Of a stretch of DNA of 51,659 bases, positions 34,396 through 42,763 are shown piece after piece. Each line of letters begins with the position of its first letter. Positions within the stretch are counted from its first letter, which is position 1. The notes beneath the pieces were generated by a model that saw only the letters and a program-made list of their open reading frames with translations, was not told where the DNA came from and searched no databases. Source of the stretch: an uncultured Erysipelotrichaceae bacterium (GTDB lineage: Bacteria; Bacillota_I; Bacilli_A; RFN20; CAG-826); the NCBI GenBank assembly GCA_902768335.1, contig CACXKR010000006.1:1-51659 (forward strand), written 5' to 3'. Made by a program: the position numbers and the translations under genes.

Positions 34396-35247
34396 TTACT
34401 TCCTTTCTTTATCTTCGTAAAGATAATCTTCAATGTTCTCAAAGTGTTTAATCGTATGAGACGCATACTTCGAGACCGATAGCGGTGCGTGTTTCATACA
34501 GAAAGAGTTTTCTTTGTACTCTTTAAACATTGAGATGTCATTTCCTGAATCCCCTACCACGAAGACATCATCGTGATTTATCTTAAGATAATTTTCAACG
34601 AATTTCAATCCATTTGATTTAGAACAACCATATGGAGAAATTTCAATCATTTCACCCGACCAACTAGATTCAATTTCATCACCGAAAACTTTAAATAGTT
34701 CTTTGTTAGCTTCAGAAGATCTCTTGATTGATTTCTTTGAAACCCCAAACATTACCATAAGCTTGTAGGCACGGCCTTCATCAATAATTTTGTTAAATTT
34801 CTCTTCGTTTATTTCGTAAGGATTGCGGAGCGCACCTTCAAAGAAATACCAAAGCATACTAACAAAACGATAGAAGAGAGATTTGAATTTGTTACGTTGG
34901 ACGAATTCATTGTCTTTAGACATGACATAATATCCTCTTATTGGATAGTGTTCGTCAATATAAGCGATAACTTTATGAATTATTGCAGGCTCAAAAGTTT
35001 TACAGGTGATCATCTTGCCGTTTTCAGAAATGAATGAACCATTGCAGCCCACCGCAATACCTTCTCGATCGATTTTCTTAAAGATACGGTTGCATGGACC
35101 AATGTTTCTTCCAGAAACGACAACAAAATGATTGCCATCATCGATGAACTTTTGAATGAAATGTTTCGTGCGCTTAGATATTAGTTTTATTCTCTTTTTT
35201 GGATAAAAGAGAGTGCCGTCTAAATCTGTCGCTAAGAGTTTCGCCAT
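34396..35247 (-). CDS. Cof-type HAD-IIB phosphatase
   Basis: A 283-residue HAD-IIB protein: motif I DLDGTLF, motif II VVSGRN, motif IV VVGDSGNDISMF. It probably dephosphorylates a sugar phosphate or cofactor. It heads a three-gene operon. TACAAT ends 7 bases before the ATG with no Shine-Dalgarno, so it belongs to the leaderless group. Confidence 0.88.
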   Translation of the reverse strand: MAKLLATDLDGTLFYPKKRIKLISKRTKHFIQKFIDDGNHFVVVSGRNIGPCNRIFKKIDREGIAVGCNGSFISENGKMITCKTFEPAIIHKVIAYIDEHYPIRGYYVMSKDNEFVQRNKFKSLFYRFVSMLWYFFEGALRNPYEINEEKFNKIIDEGRAYKLMVMFGVSKKSIKRSSEANKELFKVFGDEIESSWSGEMIEISPYGCSKSNGLKFVENYLKINHDDVFVVGDSGNDISMFKEYKENSFCMKHAPLSVSKYASHTIKHFENIEDYLYEDKERK

Positions 35248-35305
35248 AACGTTTATTGTAATTATTTAAAAAATAATAGCAAATGTTTTTATATTTATAA
35301 GCAAA

Positions 35306-35339
35306 TAAAAAGACTTGCTAGATAATTCTAACAAGCCTT
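35306..35339 (-). terminator. Terminator of hpf
   Basis: Eleven-pair stem on the minus strand (GGCTTGTTAGA/TCTAGCAAGTC) followed by a T run. Confidence 0.85.
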
Positions 35340-35347
35340 TAGGTTAA

Positions 35348-35905
35348 TTACTTAAGTGGGTTCTCCGCTTGGAAGATACCATATCCTCCATCTTCACGTT
35401 CGTAGACGACGCTGATACGATCATCTTCTTCGTCTAAGTATAGGAAGAATGGGTGACCAATAGCTTCCATTCTCATGATAGCTTCGTCAACTGTCATTGG
35501 ATCAAGATATTTAGATTTTGTTCTAACAACTTGATCATCCTCAGCAAGTTCTTCTTCAGTAGCTTCAAAATTTTCAAACGCTATTGCTTTTCCAAGCGAG
35601 ACACGACCGCCTTTAGAACGATCCATTCTCGTTTTAAGTTTTCTCATTTGACCTTCGAGCTTATCGATTGCTAAGTCCACCGCAGCATATAAATCAGCAT
35701 TTGCGACTTCAGCTCTTAAATCCATGTGTGGAGTGAAAATGGTAATTTCAACCTTGGCTCCGACTTTGTAGGATCTTACGACAACGCGGCAAGTAACATC
35801 TTCATTGATAACAAAGTATTTTTCCATGCGAGCGAGTTTGGTTTCGACTGCATTCTTAATACCTTCGGTAACTTCAATGTTCTTACCAATAATTTGGTAT
35901 TTCAT
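35348..35905 (-). CDS. hpf: Ribosome hibernation promoting factor, long form
   Basis: A 185-residue protein with an N-terminal S30AE domain (1-100) that binds the decoding centre and a C-terminal domain (about 128-185: DPMTVDEAIMRMEAIGHPFFLYLD) that dimerises ribosomes into 100S particles. The long form is typical of Gram-positive bacteria. It has a strong GGAGATT site and its own terminator. Confidence 0.95.
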   Translation of the reverse strand: MKYQIIGKNIEVTEGIKNAVETKLARMEKYFVINEDVTCRVVVRSYKVGAKVEITIFTPHMDLRAEVANADLYAAVDLAIDKLEGQMRKLKTRMDRSKGGRVSLGKAIAFENFEATEEELAEDDQVVRTKSKYLDPMTVDEAIMRMEAIGHPFFLYLDEEDDRISVVYEREDGGYGIFQAENPLK

Positions 35906-35984
35906 TTCGTTAATCTCCTTTCCAAATTATGCTATGTAGCTAATTACACTTATATTATTGCAAATTTATATTTAAAAATATAGG

Positions 35985-37148
35985 TTAAGCGATGATTTTT
36001 TTAATCTCATCAACTTTATCTAGTTTCTCCCAAGGAAGATTTAAGTCCGGTCGTCCGAAGTGACCGTAGTTTGTTAGTTTATGATATTCAAAAGTAGGTT
36101 TAGTTAAAGAGAAATATTTAATAATCATTCCAGGTCTTAAATCAAACACTTTTTGGATTAAATTTACGATTTCATCAGAAGAAAAATTAGAGGTTCCAAA
36201 AGTATCAACATAGATTGAAACAGGTTCATTCTTACCGATAGCATAGCCTAATTGAATCTCTAATTTGTCTGCAACTCCTGCAGCGACGAGATTTTTAGCA
36301 ATGTATCTAGCAAAATATGCCGCGCTTCTATCGACCTTGGTTGGATCTTTTCCAGAGAAAGCTCCACCGCCATGATGACCAGCGCCACCATAAGTATCAA
36401 CGATGATTTTTCGCCCAGTAACTCCAGTATCGCCAGCTGGCCCTCCAATAACAAATTGACCCGTTGGGTTAATGATAACTTCGAAGTCGCTATTTAAACC
36501 AAACGACTTAGCAACTGGGATCATTATGCTTTCTTTAATATAGGATTTAAATGCATTCATATCGATATCAGGATCATGTTGAATTGACATCAATATCGTT
36601 GCAATTCGCGGTTTTTTTGGATTTGTGTAGTCAACAGAAACTTGCGATTTCATGTCTGGTCTAGCGTGTTTAAATTCACCGCTTTTTCTAAGGTTGGTTG
36701 CAACTCTAACAAGCTTATGAGCAATAGCGATTGGAAGCGGCATATAGCCTTCGTTTTCGTTAGTCGCGTAACCAAACATAATGCCTTGGTCGCCCGCTCC
36801 AACATCTTCAGGCTTTTTAGCATCAACACCCATTGCGATATCACTGGATTGTTGTTGAACTCTAACTTCAACTTCAACTTCTTCAGCAGAAAAACCATAT
36901 TCTTTTTTAGTGTAACCAATATCAGTTAATACGTTTTTAACGATTTGTTTATAATCAGGTTTAGCTTTAGAAGTGATTTCACCACCAATAAGAACAAAGT
37001 TCTTGGTAACGAAAACTTCACAAGCTACTCTGCTATTTGGATCACCTTTTAAACATTCATCAAGAATGCTATCGGCGATTTGATCGGCAACCTTATCGGG
37101 ATGACCTTCTGATACAGATTCCGAGGTAAATAAATTTAGATGTTTCAT
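35985..37148 (-). CDS. metK: S-adenosylmethionine synthetase
   Basis: A 387-residue enzyme making SAM from methionine and ATP. Motifs: TSESVSEGHPDKVADQIADS, GAGDQGIMFGYATNE, and the phosphate loop GGAGHHGGGAFSGKDPTKVDRS. It is monocistronic and controlled by the SAM-binding leader and terminator directly upstream. Confidence 0.97.
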   Translation of the reverse strand: MKHLNLFTSESVSEGHPDKVADQIADSILDECLKGDPNSRVACEVFVTKNFVLIGGEITSKAKPDYKQIVKNVLTDIGYTKKEYGFSAEEVEVEVRVQQQSSDIAMGVDAKKPEDVGAGDQGIMFGYATNENEGYMPLPIAIAHKLVRVATNLRKSGEFKHARPDMKSQVSVDYTNPKKPRIATILMSIQHDPDIDMNAFKSYIKESIMIPVAKSFGLNSDFEVIINPTGQFVIGGPAGDTGVTGRKIIVDTYGGAGHHGGGAFSGKDPTKVDRSAAYFARYIAKNLVAAGVADKLEIQLGYAIGKNEPVSIYVDTFGTSNFSSDEIVNLIQKVFDLRPGMIIKYFSLTKPTFEYHKLTNYGHFGRPDLNLPWEKLDKVDEIKKIIA

Positions 37149-37164
37149 AATGACTCCTCACTAA

Positions 37165-37199
37165 TAAAAAATGACTTCCCACCAAGGAAAGTCACTTTC
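37165..37199 (-). terminator. Regulated terminator of the metK leader
   Basis: On the minus strand: AGTGACTTTCC/GGGAAGTCATT stem with a TTGGT loop followed by six T, between the aptamer and the metK ribosome site. It is the expression platform of the riboswitch. Confidence 0.9.
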
Positions 37200-37216
37200 T
37201 AATTGTGAATTCCATT

Positions 37217-37320
37217 TCTTATCGCTCAGTGGGTGGGCCACTGCTAAGGAAGAGCACTTACTCACTTCTGAGAGTTGCTACTGTGTTGTTCCATTCCTTC
37301 TTACACAGTTCTTGATAAGA
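37217..37320 (-). ncRNA. SAM riboswitch (S-box, divergent SAM-I-like)
   Basis: Read on the minus strand. P1 is TCTTATC (37314-37320) with GATAAGA (37217-37223), followed by AAGA. P2 is ACTGTGT with ACACAGT, then the core AGCAAC, P3 ACTC/GAGT, J3/4 AAGTGCTCTTCC and P4 CAGTGG/CCACTG. AAGGAA in the P2 loop can pair with TTCCTT in J3/4, as in the SAM-I pseudoknot. The usual GAGGGA kink-turn is not recognisable, so it is a divergent member. SAM should favour the terminator and shut off metK. Confidence 0.82.
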
Positions 37321-37332
37321 ATCTCTGTTAGT

Positions 37333-37360
37333 ATTATAGCAACGTAAACTTAATTTACAA
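37333..37360 (-). promoter_or_regulatory. metK promoter
   Basis: On the minus strand: TTGTAA, 16-base spacer, TATAAT, just upstream of riboswitch P1. Confidence 0.65.
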
Positions 37361-37615
37361 TTACTTTAATGTTTTTAAGGCTTGAGCGAGTTGATCGGGG
37401 CAACTTGTTTTGCCTGTTCTAGAACCTCTGCACTCGATGCCATCAAGTAGCGAAATAACTTCATCGATAGTTCTACCTTCGACAAGTTTCGCCACTGCTT
37501 GTCTATTGCCCTGACATCCACCAAAGATTTCGACATGTTTAACAATGCCATCATCGACTGAGATGCTCATTTTTTGGGCACAGACATTTTTGGGGGCAAA
37601 TTCAATTGTTTTCAT
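37361..37615 (-). CDS. TSCPD domain protein (four-cysteine type)
   Basis: An 84-residue protein matching the short TSCPD family (TIGR03905-like): NVCAQ, FGGCQGN, IECRGSRTG and TSCPDQLAQAL. The domain also occurs at the C-terminus of some ribonucleotide reductases; the four conserved cysteines suggest metal binding. Function of stand-alone members is unknown. Its start overlaps the pduL stop (TAATG). Confidence 0.88.
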   Translation of the reverse strand: MKTIEFAPKNVCAQKMSISVDDGIVKHVEIFGGCQGNRQAVAKLVEGRTIDEVISLLDGIECRGSRTGKTSCPDQLAQALKTLK

Positions 37616-38187
37616 TATTTAACAATTTCGCCATAGACTTCGCCAGAACACATTCCAGCGTTAGATTCATCGGTGTCAATATGCATTGCTAAAGCAAAAT
37701 CATCTCTAACTCTAATAACTACATCATCAAAGACAACTTTGCGACCTTCGCGACCAGTTGCTACTTTGACAATCTCACCATTCTTAACACCGAATTCTTC
37801 AGCGTCTTTTGGTGTCATGTGAATATGACGTTTAGCGACAATAACGCCTTCTTTGATTTCAACTTCACCTGCAGGACCAACAATTTTGATACCTGGAGTA
37901 CCAGCGATATCTCCCGATTCTCTAACTGGTGCTTGAATACCTAAAGTACGAGCGTCGGTTAATGAGATTTCAACTTGGTCAGCTTTTCTAACTGGTCCAA
38001 GAATTGAAACTCCAGAGATGGTTCTTTTTGGTCCAACTAAATCAAGTTTGGTGAACGAGACGAATTGTCCTGGTTGAGAAAGCATAGCTTTCACTTCTAA
38101 TTTTGCATCTTTTCCGCAGAGAGCTTCTAATGTTTCTTGAGTGACATGAATGTGTCTTGCGGATGTTTCTACTAAGATTTTTTTCAT
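37615..38187 (-). CDS. pduL: PduL-type phosphate acyltransferase
   Basis: A 190-residue PduL protein with two repeated His motifs, SARHIHVT near the start and KRHIHMTPKDAE in the middle, which bind the active-site zinc. It interconverts acyl-CoA and acyl phosphate. With no microcompartment genes here, it probably serves as phosphotransacetylase in acetate formation. The frame opens earlier, but the AGGAAAG site fixes the start at 38187; TACAAT lies upstream. Confidence 0.92.
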   Translation of the reverse strand: MKKILVETSARHIHVTQETLEALCGKDAKLEVKAMLSQPGQFVSFTKLDLVGPKRTISGVSILGPVRKADQVEISLTDARTLGIQAPVRESGDIAGTPGIKIVGPAGEVEIKEGVIVAKRHIHMTPKDAEEFGVKNGEIVKVATGREGRKVVFDDVVIRVRDDFALAMHIDTDESNAGMCSGEVYGEIVK

Positions 38188-38288
38188 AAAACTTTCCTTC
38201 TTATGGCTAGTATTGTAGCACATTTAAAAAATATTTTGCTTTCTTTATTAAATTAAAGAATATAAAATTTTTGAGAAAGGATTTAAAA

Positions 38289-39725
38289 ATGGAAAACGAA
38301 TACATTTCAACTGCTCAGATTGAAAAGTTAATTGACGAAAAGAAAGTTAAAGATATTCGTCAACTTTTTGAAGTGGTTCCAACCATTGATATTGCTGAAG
38401 CTTTATCTGATATTGAAGATACCAAGAAAATCATTTTCGTTTTTAAAACTGTTAAATCCGAATACACTGCCGATTTATTTACTGAATTAAAACCAGAAAT
38501 AAAAGAAGATATAATCAACTTACTTAGTAATGATGAACTTGCTGACATCTTAGAGCAGCAATTCACCGATGACTTAGTTGACGATCTTGAAGAATTACCT
38601 GCAAACATTGTTACAAGAGTTTTAAGAAACGTCCCTAAAGAAAGGCGCGCGACTATAAATAAATTATTAAATTATAAAGAAGACTCAGCAGGTTCAATCA
38701 TGACGACTGAGTTTGGTGTGCTTCTTTCAAATTTAACCGCTGACGAAGCCATCGCGGAAATTAGAAAAACAGGCAAAAATAAAGAGACAATTTATACATT
38801 GTTTGTCATGGACAATAAACGAAATCTTGTCGGCACCCTCGACTTAGATGATTTAATCTTTGCAAAAGGTGATCAAAAGATTACTGAAATTATGAACCGT
38901 GACTTTGTCACTGTTAATGTTAACGATGACCAAGAAGAAGTTGCTAACGTGGTTAAGCGTTATGACTTAAACGCTGTTGCAGTTTTAAATAACGACGGCC
39001 GTCTAATTGGTCTTGTTACCGTTGACGATGTCATGGATATTATCGAAGAAGAAACCACCGAAGATATTTCCAAAATGCAAATGGTTTCTCCTTTGGAAGA
39101 TTCCTATCTTGAAACTTCGCCTTTAAAAATGGCAAAGAAATGTGTTCCTTGGATTGTTGTTTTACTTATTCTTGGAACATTCTCCTCGATGGTTCTTTCC
39201 ATCTTTGAAGATCGAATCGCAAGCATCGCTATTTTAGCAGCCTTTATTCCAGTTCTTATGGATACTGGAGGAAACGCTGGAGGACAAACTATCGCTCTCA
39301 TGATTCGCGGCATTTCTCTTCAAGAATTCGGACCAAAAGATTTTTGGAAGATTATGAGAAAAGAATCGGTTTCTGCGGCGATAATTGCTGTTTGCGTTGG
39401 TATTTTTGCCTTCGTATGGTTCTCAGTTGAACAATATTTTGGAATAGTCACAAATTCGAATTTAGGCTATGACGCATCAATCTGGATTGGCAATTGCTGG
39501 AGTCAAGAATTCCTACTTGAAGTTATTAAAGTTTCTGGTCTTGTTGCAGGCACTTTAACTATTGGAATGTTCCTTTCAAAAATGATCGCCGTTTTACTTC
39601 CAATGGGTGCTGCCGCTATTAAAAAAGATCCAGCGATTGTTTCTCAGCCTTTACTAACAACAATTGTCGATGTTACTTCGCTGTTAGTCTATTTTGGAAT
39701 GGCTTCGCTTATTTTTATATTTTAA
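38289..39725 (+). CDS. mgtE: Magnesium transporter MgtE
   Basis: A 478-residue protein: N-terminal helical MgtE_N domain (about 30-130), two CBS domains (about 135-255), a plug helix and five transmembrane helices. It contains the selectivity motif PVLMDTGGNAGGQT. It imports Mg2+ and is gated by cytoplasmic Mg2+. A TTG-initiated extension from 38271 is possible, but AGAAAGG 9 bases before the ATG supports 38289. Confidence 0.95.
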   Translation: MENEYISTAQIEKLIDEKKVKDIRQLFEVVPTIDIAEALSDIEDTKKIIFVFKTVKSEYTADLFTELKPEIKEDIINLLSNDELADILEQQFTDDLVDDLEELPANIVTRVLRNVPKERRATINKLLNYKEDSAGSIMTTEFGVLLSNLTADEAIAEIRKTGKNKETIYTLFVMDNKRNLVGTLDLDDLIFAKGDQKITEIMNRDFVTVNVNDDQEEVANVVKRYDLNAVAVLNNDGRLIGLVTVDDVMDIIEEETTEDISKMQMVSPLEDSYLETSPLKMAKKCVPWIVVLLILGTFSSMVLSIFEDRIASIAILAAFIPVLMDTGGNAGGQTIALMIRGISLQEFGPKDFWKIMRKESVSAAIIAVCVGIFAFVWFSVEQYFGIVTNSNLGYDASIWIGNCWSQEFLLEVIKVSGLVAGTLTIGMFLSKMIAVLLPMGAAAIKKDPAIVSQPLLTTIVDVTSLLVYFGMASLIFIF

Positions 39726-39771
39726 ATTTCAATTGTTAATTTATTAATTTGATAGTATATTTATTATCGCT

Positions 39772-39856
39772 GCAGCGATGGCGGAACTGGTAGACGCGTA
39801 CGTTTGAGGGGCGTATAGGGCAACCTGTGTGAGTTCGATTCTCATTCGCTGCACCA
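39772..39856 (+). tRNA. tRNA-Leu (GAG)
   Basis: Acceptor GCAGCGA/TCGCTGC, anticodon loop TTGAGGG (anticodon GAG), long variable arm, T-loop TTCGATT, discriminator A and encoded CCA. Confidence 0.96.
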
Positions 39857-39867
39857 TTGATAAAATT

Positions 39868-39887
39868 ACCCACATAGTGGGTTTTTA
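39868..39887 (+). terminator. Terminator of tRNA-Leu(GAG)
   Basis: ACCCAC-ATA-GTGGGT followed by five T. Confidence 0.85.
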
Positions 39888-41366
39888 TTTTAGTTTCTTA
39901 AAGTAAGATAAGTATTTTTCTCTCCTTAGAAGTTTCTCAACTATGTAATGAGAGGTTAATAAAGCAGTTGGAGTCCCTCCAATTGAACGATTCCATTGGC
40001 CACACATATAAAGGTTTGGGATTTTTCGTATTTTTCCATTGAAGGAATAGAATTTGCCTTTATCCGTTAATGAATAAGATTGAAGCGAACCATACGATGT
40101 ATTTGTTTGTTCGTGAAGTTCAAGAGGCCCAAATGACGCTAGGACTTCAACTTTATTTTTATATTGAGGATACGCTTGAGTGAATTCTTTTATTAAATCA
40201 ACAACGATCCTTTGGTGTTCTTCGTTGTAGTTTTTATGGTTCTTCAGATAGTTATAATCGTCTTGATCTTGATCAACGAATAAGGAAATAACTGAATCAC
40301 CTTTATAATCGAATGTCTTATCAAATGCATATGGTCTAATTAAAAGTGAATCAATATGTTTAGTACCAACTTTAACTTTTTTAATTTTAATATTTGTTGG
40401 AATATCAATATCGTTTTTAAACCCTTTTACTTTTAGATAAACACAGAAGCAAGACGATATCGTATAGTTATTGATATTTCTATTCAAATAATCATATTTC
40501 TTAGAGTGAAATCTATTATTAATTAATTCTCTTAATGTGTAGTTAACATCTAGCGCAGAAATGAAATAATCTGCTTTAACGAGTTCTTTGTTAATTCTTG
40601 CAGCTTTAACATAGTTATTTTTATCAAGGACTAATTCATCAATTTTACTGTTTAGATAAAGCTTTCCTCCAAGGGACAAAAATCTATTCTTAATTCTTTC
40701 AATCATGTAATAGGCGCCGCCCATTGGAACATTTCCATCGTTGACGGAGAACAGACCATAAACTTGCATAAAGAAAAAGATGTTGTTATATCCGGTCATA
40801 GCATTTTTAATCGCGAACCTTAAAGCTGGATGAGAAAACTTTTTAGAATAATCTTCTCTAGTATATTTCATCGCTTGAAGAATCTTTGTGGAATTCGAAA
40901 GATTTTTAATCAAATCCATAGAGAGTTTATTTCTTTCAATGTTCTGCATGTAATCCCAAAGCTTTCCGAGTGAGCGAACACAACCGAAAAATGACTGGAT
41001 TGCTTTTTCGTCTTTAGGCGAAAGTTCTAACCATCTTTTCTCTTCTTCATCAATGTTTCTTGAGAATGTAACTTTCACATCTCCGTAAATAAAAGTACAA
41101 AAATTAGGAAGTTGACTAATCTCGACATCATCATTTAAGGCATCGATGTTATACCAAAGTTTATTGATGACGGTCCCTTTTTTGGTGCCCATCAACCAAT
41201 GCAAGCAAGTATCAATGTTGTAGCCATCTTTAAAATAGCCGTAGCAAAGACCACCGACATGTGGGTTCTTCTCATAAAGAGAAACATCATAGCCATTCTG
41301 TAAAAGCTCGATGCCCGCGTTTAGTCCAGCAATACCACCACCAATTACAACTATTTTCTTAGACAT
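39885..41366 (-). CDS. FAD-dependent oxidoreductase, phytoene desaturase (CrtI)-like
   Basis: A 493-residue flavoprotein. The N-terminal FAD motif is VVIGGGIAGLNAGIELLQNG with the acidic end at YEKNPHVGG, and the C-terminal FAD-contact stretch is NLYMCGQW. Overall it resembles CrtI and the retinol saturase group. No other carotenoid genes are nearby, so the substrate may be a different lipid or isoprenoid. An extended -10 (TGATATTAT) ends 7 bases before the ATG, with no Shine-Dalgarno. Confidence 0.85.
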   Translation of the reverse strand: MSKKIVVIGGGIAGLNAGIELLQNGYDVSLYEKNPHVGGLCYGYFKDGYNIDTCLHWLMGTKKGTVINKLWYNIDALNDDVEISQLPNFCTFIYGDVKVTFSRNIDEEEKRWLELSPKDEKAIQSFFGCVRSLGKLWDYMQNIERNKLSMDLIKNLSNSTKILQAMKYTREDYSKKFSHPALRFAIKNAMTGYNNIFFFMQVYGLFSVNDGNVPMGGAYYMIERIKNRFLSLGGKLYLNSKIDELVLDKNNYVKAARINKELVKADYFISALDVNYTLRELINNRFHSKKYDYLNRNINNYTISSCFCVYLKVKGFKNDIDIPTNIKIKKVKVGTKHIDSLLIRPYAFDKTFDYKGDSVISLFVDQDQDDYNYLKNHKNYNEEHQRIVVDLIKEFTQAYPQYKNKVEVLASFGPLELHEQTNTSYGSLQSYSLTDKGKFYSFNGKIRKIPNLYMCGQWNRSIGGTPTALLTSHYIVEKLLRREKYLSYFKKLK

Positions 41367-41373
41367 TGTCTTT

Positions 41374-41382
41374 ATAATATCA
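41374..41382 (-). promoter_or_regulatory. Extended -10 promoter of the CrtI-like gene, leaderless spacing
   Basis: TGATATTAT on the minus strand, 7 bases before the ATG at 41366. Confidence 0.6.
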
Positions 41383-41408
41383 AATCGAAATAAAAACTTC
41401 TTTTATTA

Positions 41409-41437
41409 TTTACAAACTTACTTATAGTAAGTATTAT
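41409..41437 (+). promoter_or_regulatory. glyA promoter with palindromic spacer
   Basis: TTTACA, 17-base spacer, TATTAT. The inverted repeat ACTTAC-TTATA-GTAAGT (41416-41432) fills the spacer, a classic repressor position. Confidence 0.6.
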
Positions 41438-41457
41438 ATTTAGACGAGGTTAATTAT

Positions 41458-42690
41458 ATGAAAAATGAAACGATAAGAAATTTTATTAATGCCGAATTAC
41501 AAAGACAAGAAAATAATATTGAATTGATCGCATCTGAAAACTATGTTTCAAACGACGTTTTGGAAGCATGCGGATCTATTCTCACAAATAAATATGCTGA
41601 AGGCTATCCAGGAAGACGCTACTACGGTGGTTGTGAAAACGTCGATATGGTTGAAAGAGAAGCCCAAAATTTAGCCAAACAATTATTTAACGTTAAATAC
41701 GCAAATGTTCAACCGCATTCTGGAAGCCAAGCAAATATGGCAGCTTATCGTTCTATTCTTAAACCTGGTGACAAAATTTTATCAATGTCACTTTCCAATG
41801 GCGGGCATTTAACCCATGGTCATAAACTATCGTTCTCTGGAAGCGACTATGTCTTTGTTCATTACGATGTCGACGAAAATGGTTTCATTGATTATGAAGC
41901 AATGAGAGAACTTGCTTTAAAAGAAAAGCCTCAACTAATCCTTGCTGGAGCATCTGCTTATAGTAGAATTATCGATTTTGCCTTCTTCAAAAAAGTAGCA
42001 GATGAAGTCGGTGCATATTTCATGGTTGATATGGCTCACATTGCTGGTTTAGTCGCAACTGGTCTCCATCCAAATCCATGCGATTATGCCGACATTGTTA
42101 CCACCACAACTCACAAGACTTTAAGAGGGCCTCGTGGCGGTATGATTTTAACTAACAACGAAGAGATTTATAAATCGATAAATTCAAAACTATTCCCAGG
42201 CATTCAAGGTGGTCCGTTAATGCACATTATCGCTGCAAAAGCTGTATGTTTTAATGAAGACCTTCAACCAGAATTCAAGAAATATTGTGAACAAATTATC
42301 AAGAATTGTAAGGCTCTTGCTGCAGCCTTAATCAAACGTGGATACAAGCTTGTTACTGGTGGCACAGATAATCACTTAATTTTAGTTGATACTTATTCCA
42401 CAAAAGGTATGACCGGAAAGGAAGTTGAAAAACTCCTTGATTTAGTGGGAATCACTGTCAATAAAAACACTATTCCAGGCGATCCACTTCCACCAATGGT
42501 CACAAGCGGTATTCGTGTTGGAACTGCCGCCATCACCACTAGGGGATTTGTTGAATCAGATATGGAACTCGTAGCCCAATATATCGATGAAGCTATCGCA
42601 AGCAAAGATGATGAAGCAAAACTTCAAGAAATCCATAAGAAAGTTATTGCTTTAACATCTCGTTATCCTCTCCCATATAAAAAGTTATAA
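41458..42690 (+). CDS. glyA: Serine hydroxymethyltransferase
   Basis: A 410-residue PLP enzyme that interconverts serine and glycine and loads one-carbon units onto tetrahydrofolate. Signatures: [24 protein letters not shown] and the Schiff-base lysine in [14 protein letters not shown]. It has a GAGG site and a promoter with a palindrome. It appears monocistronic. Confidence 0.97.
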   Translation: MKNETIRNFINAELQRQENNIELIASENYVSNDVLEACGSILTNKYAEGYPGRRYYGGCENVDMVEREAQNLAKQLFNVKYANVQPHSGSQANMAAYRSILKPGDKILSMSLSNGGHLTHGHKLSFSGSDYVFVHYDVDENGFIDYEAMRELALKEKPQLILAGASAYSRIIDFAFFKKVADEVGAYFMVDMAHIAGLVATGLHPNPCDYADIVTTTTHKTLRGPRGGMILTNNEEIYKSINSKLFPGIQGGPLMHIIAAKAVCFNEDLQPEFKKYCEQIIKNCKALAAALIKRGYKLVTGGTDNHLILVDTYSTKGMTGKEVEKLLDLVGITVNKNTIPGDPLPPMVTSGIRVGTAAITTRGFVESDMELVAQYIDEAIASKDDEAKLQEIHKKVIALTSRYPLPYKKL

Positions 42691-42691
42691 T

Positions 42692-42707
42692 TTGGCAATT
42701 TTGCCAA
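42692..42707. repeat. Perfect inverted repeat after glyA
   Basis: TTGGCAA-TT-TTGCCAA. No T run follows, so it is not a standard terminator. It lies 10 bases upstream of the next promoter. Confidence 0.45.
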
Positions 42708-42716
42708 CCACATAAA

Positions 42717-42745
42717 TTGACATAGCGTTTACCTTTTGGTAATGT
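42717..42745 (+). promoter_or_regulatory. Promoter of the HAD-ispD-S1-pgi gene group
   Basis: TTGACA, 17-base spacer, TAATGT. TTACC-TTTT-GGTAA (42729-42742 region) covers the spacer end and -10 box. Confidence 0.5.
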
Positions 42746-42763
42746 TTTAAGCGAGGTAAGCAT

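Noticed and set aside
36642-36929. Frames opposite metK
   Set aside because: Overlap the strongly conserved metK gene and resemble nothing.
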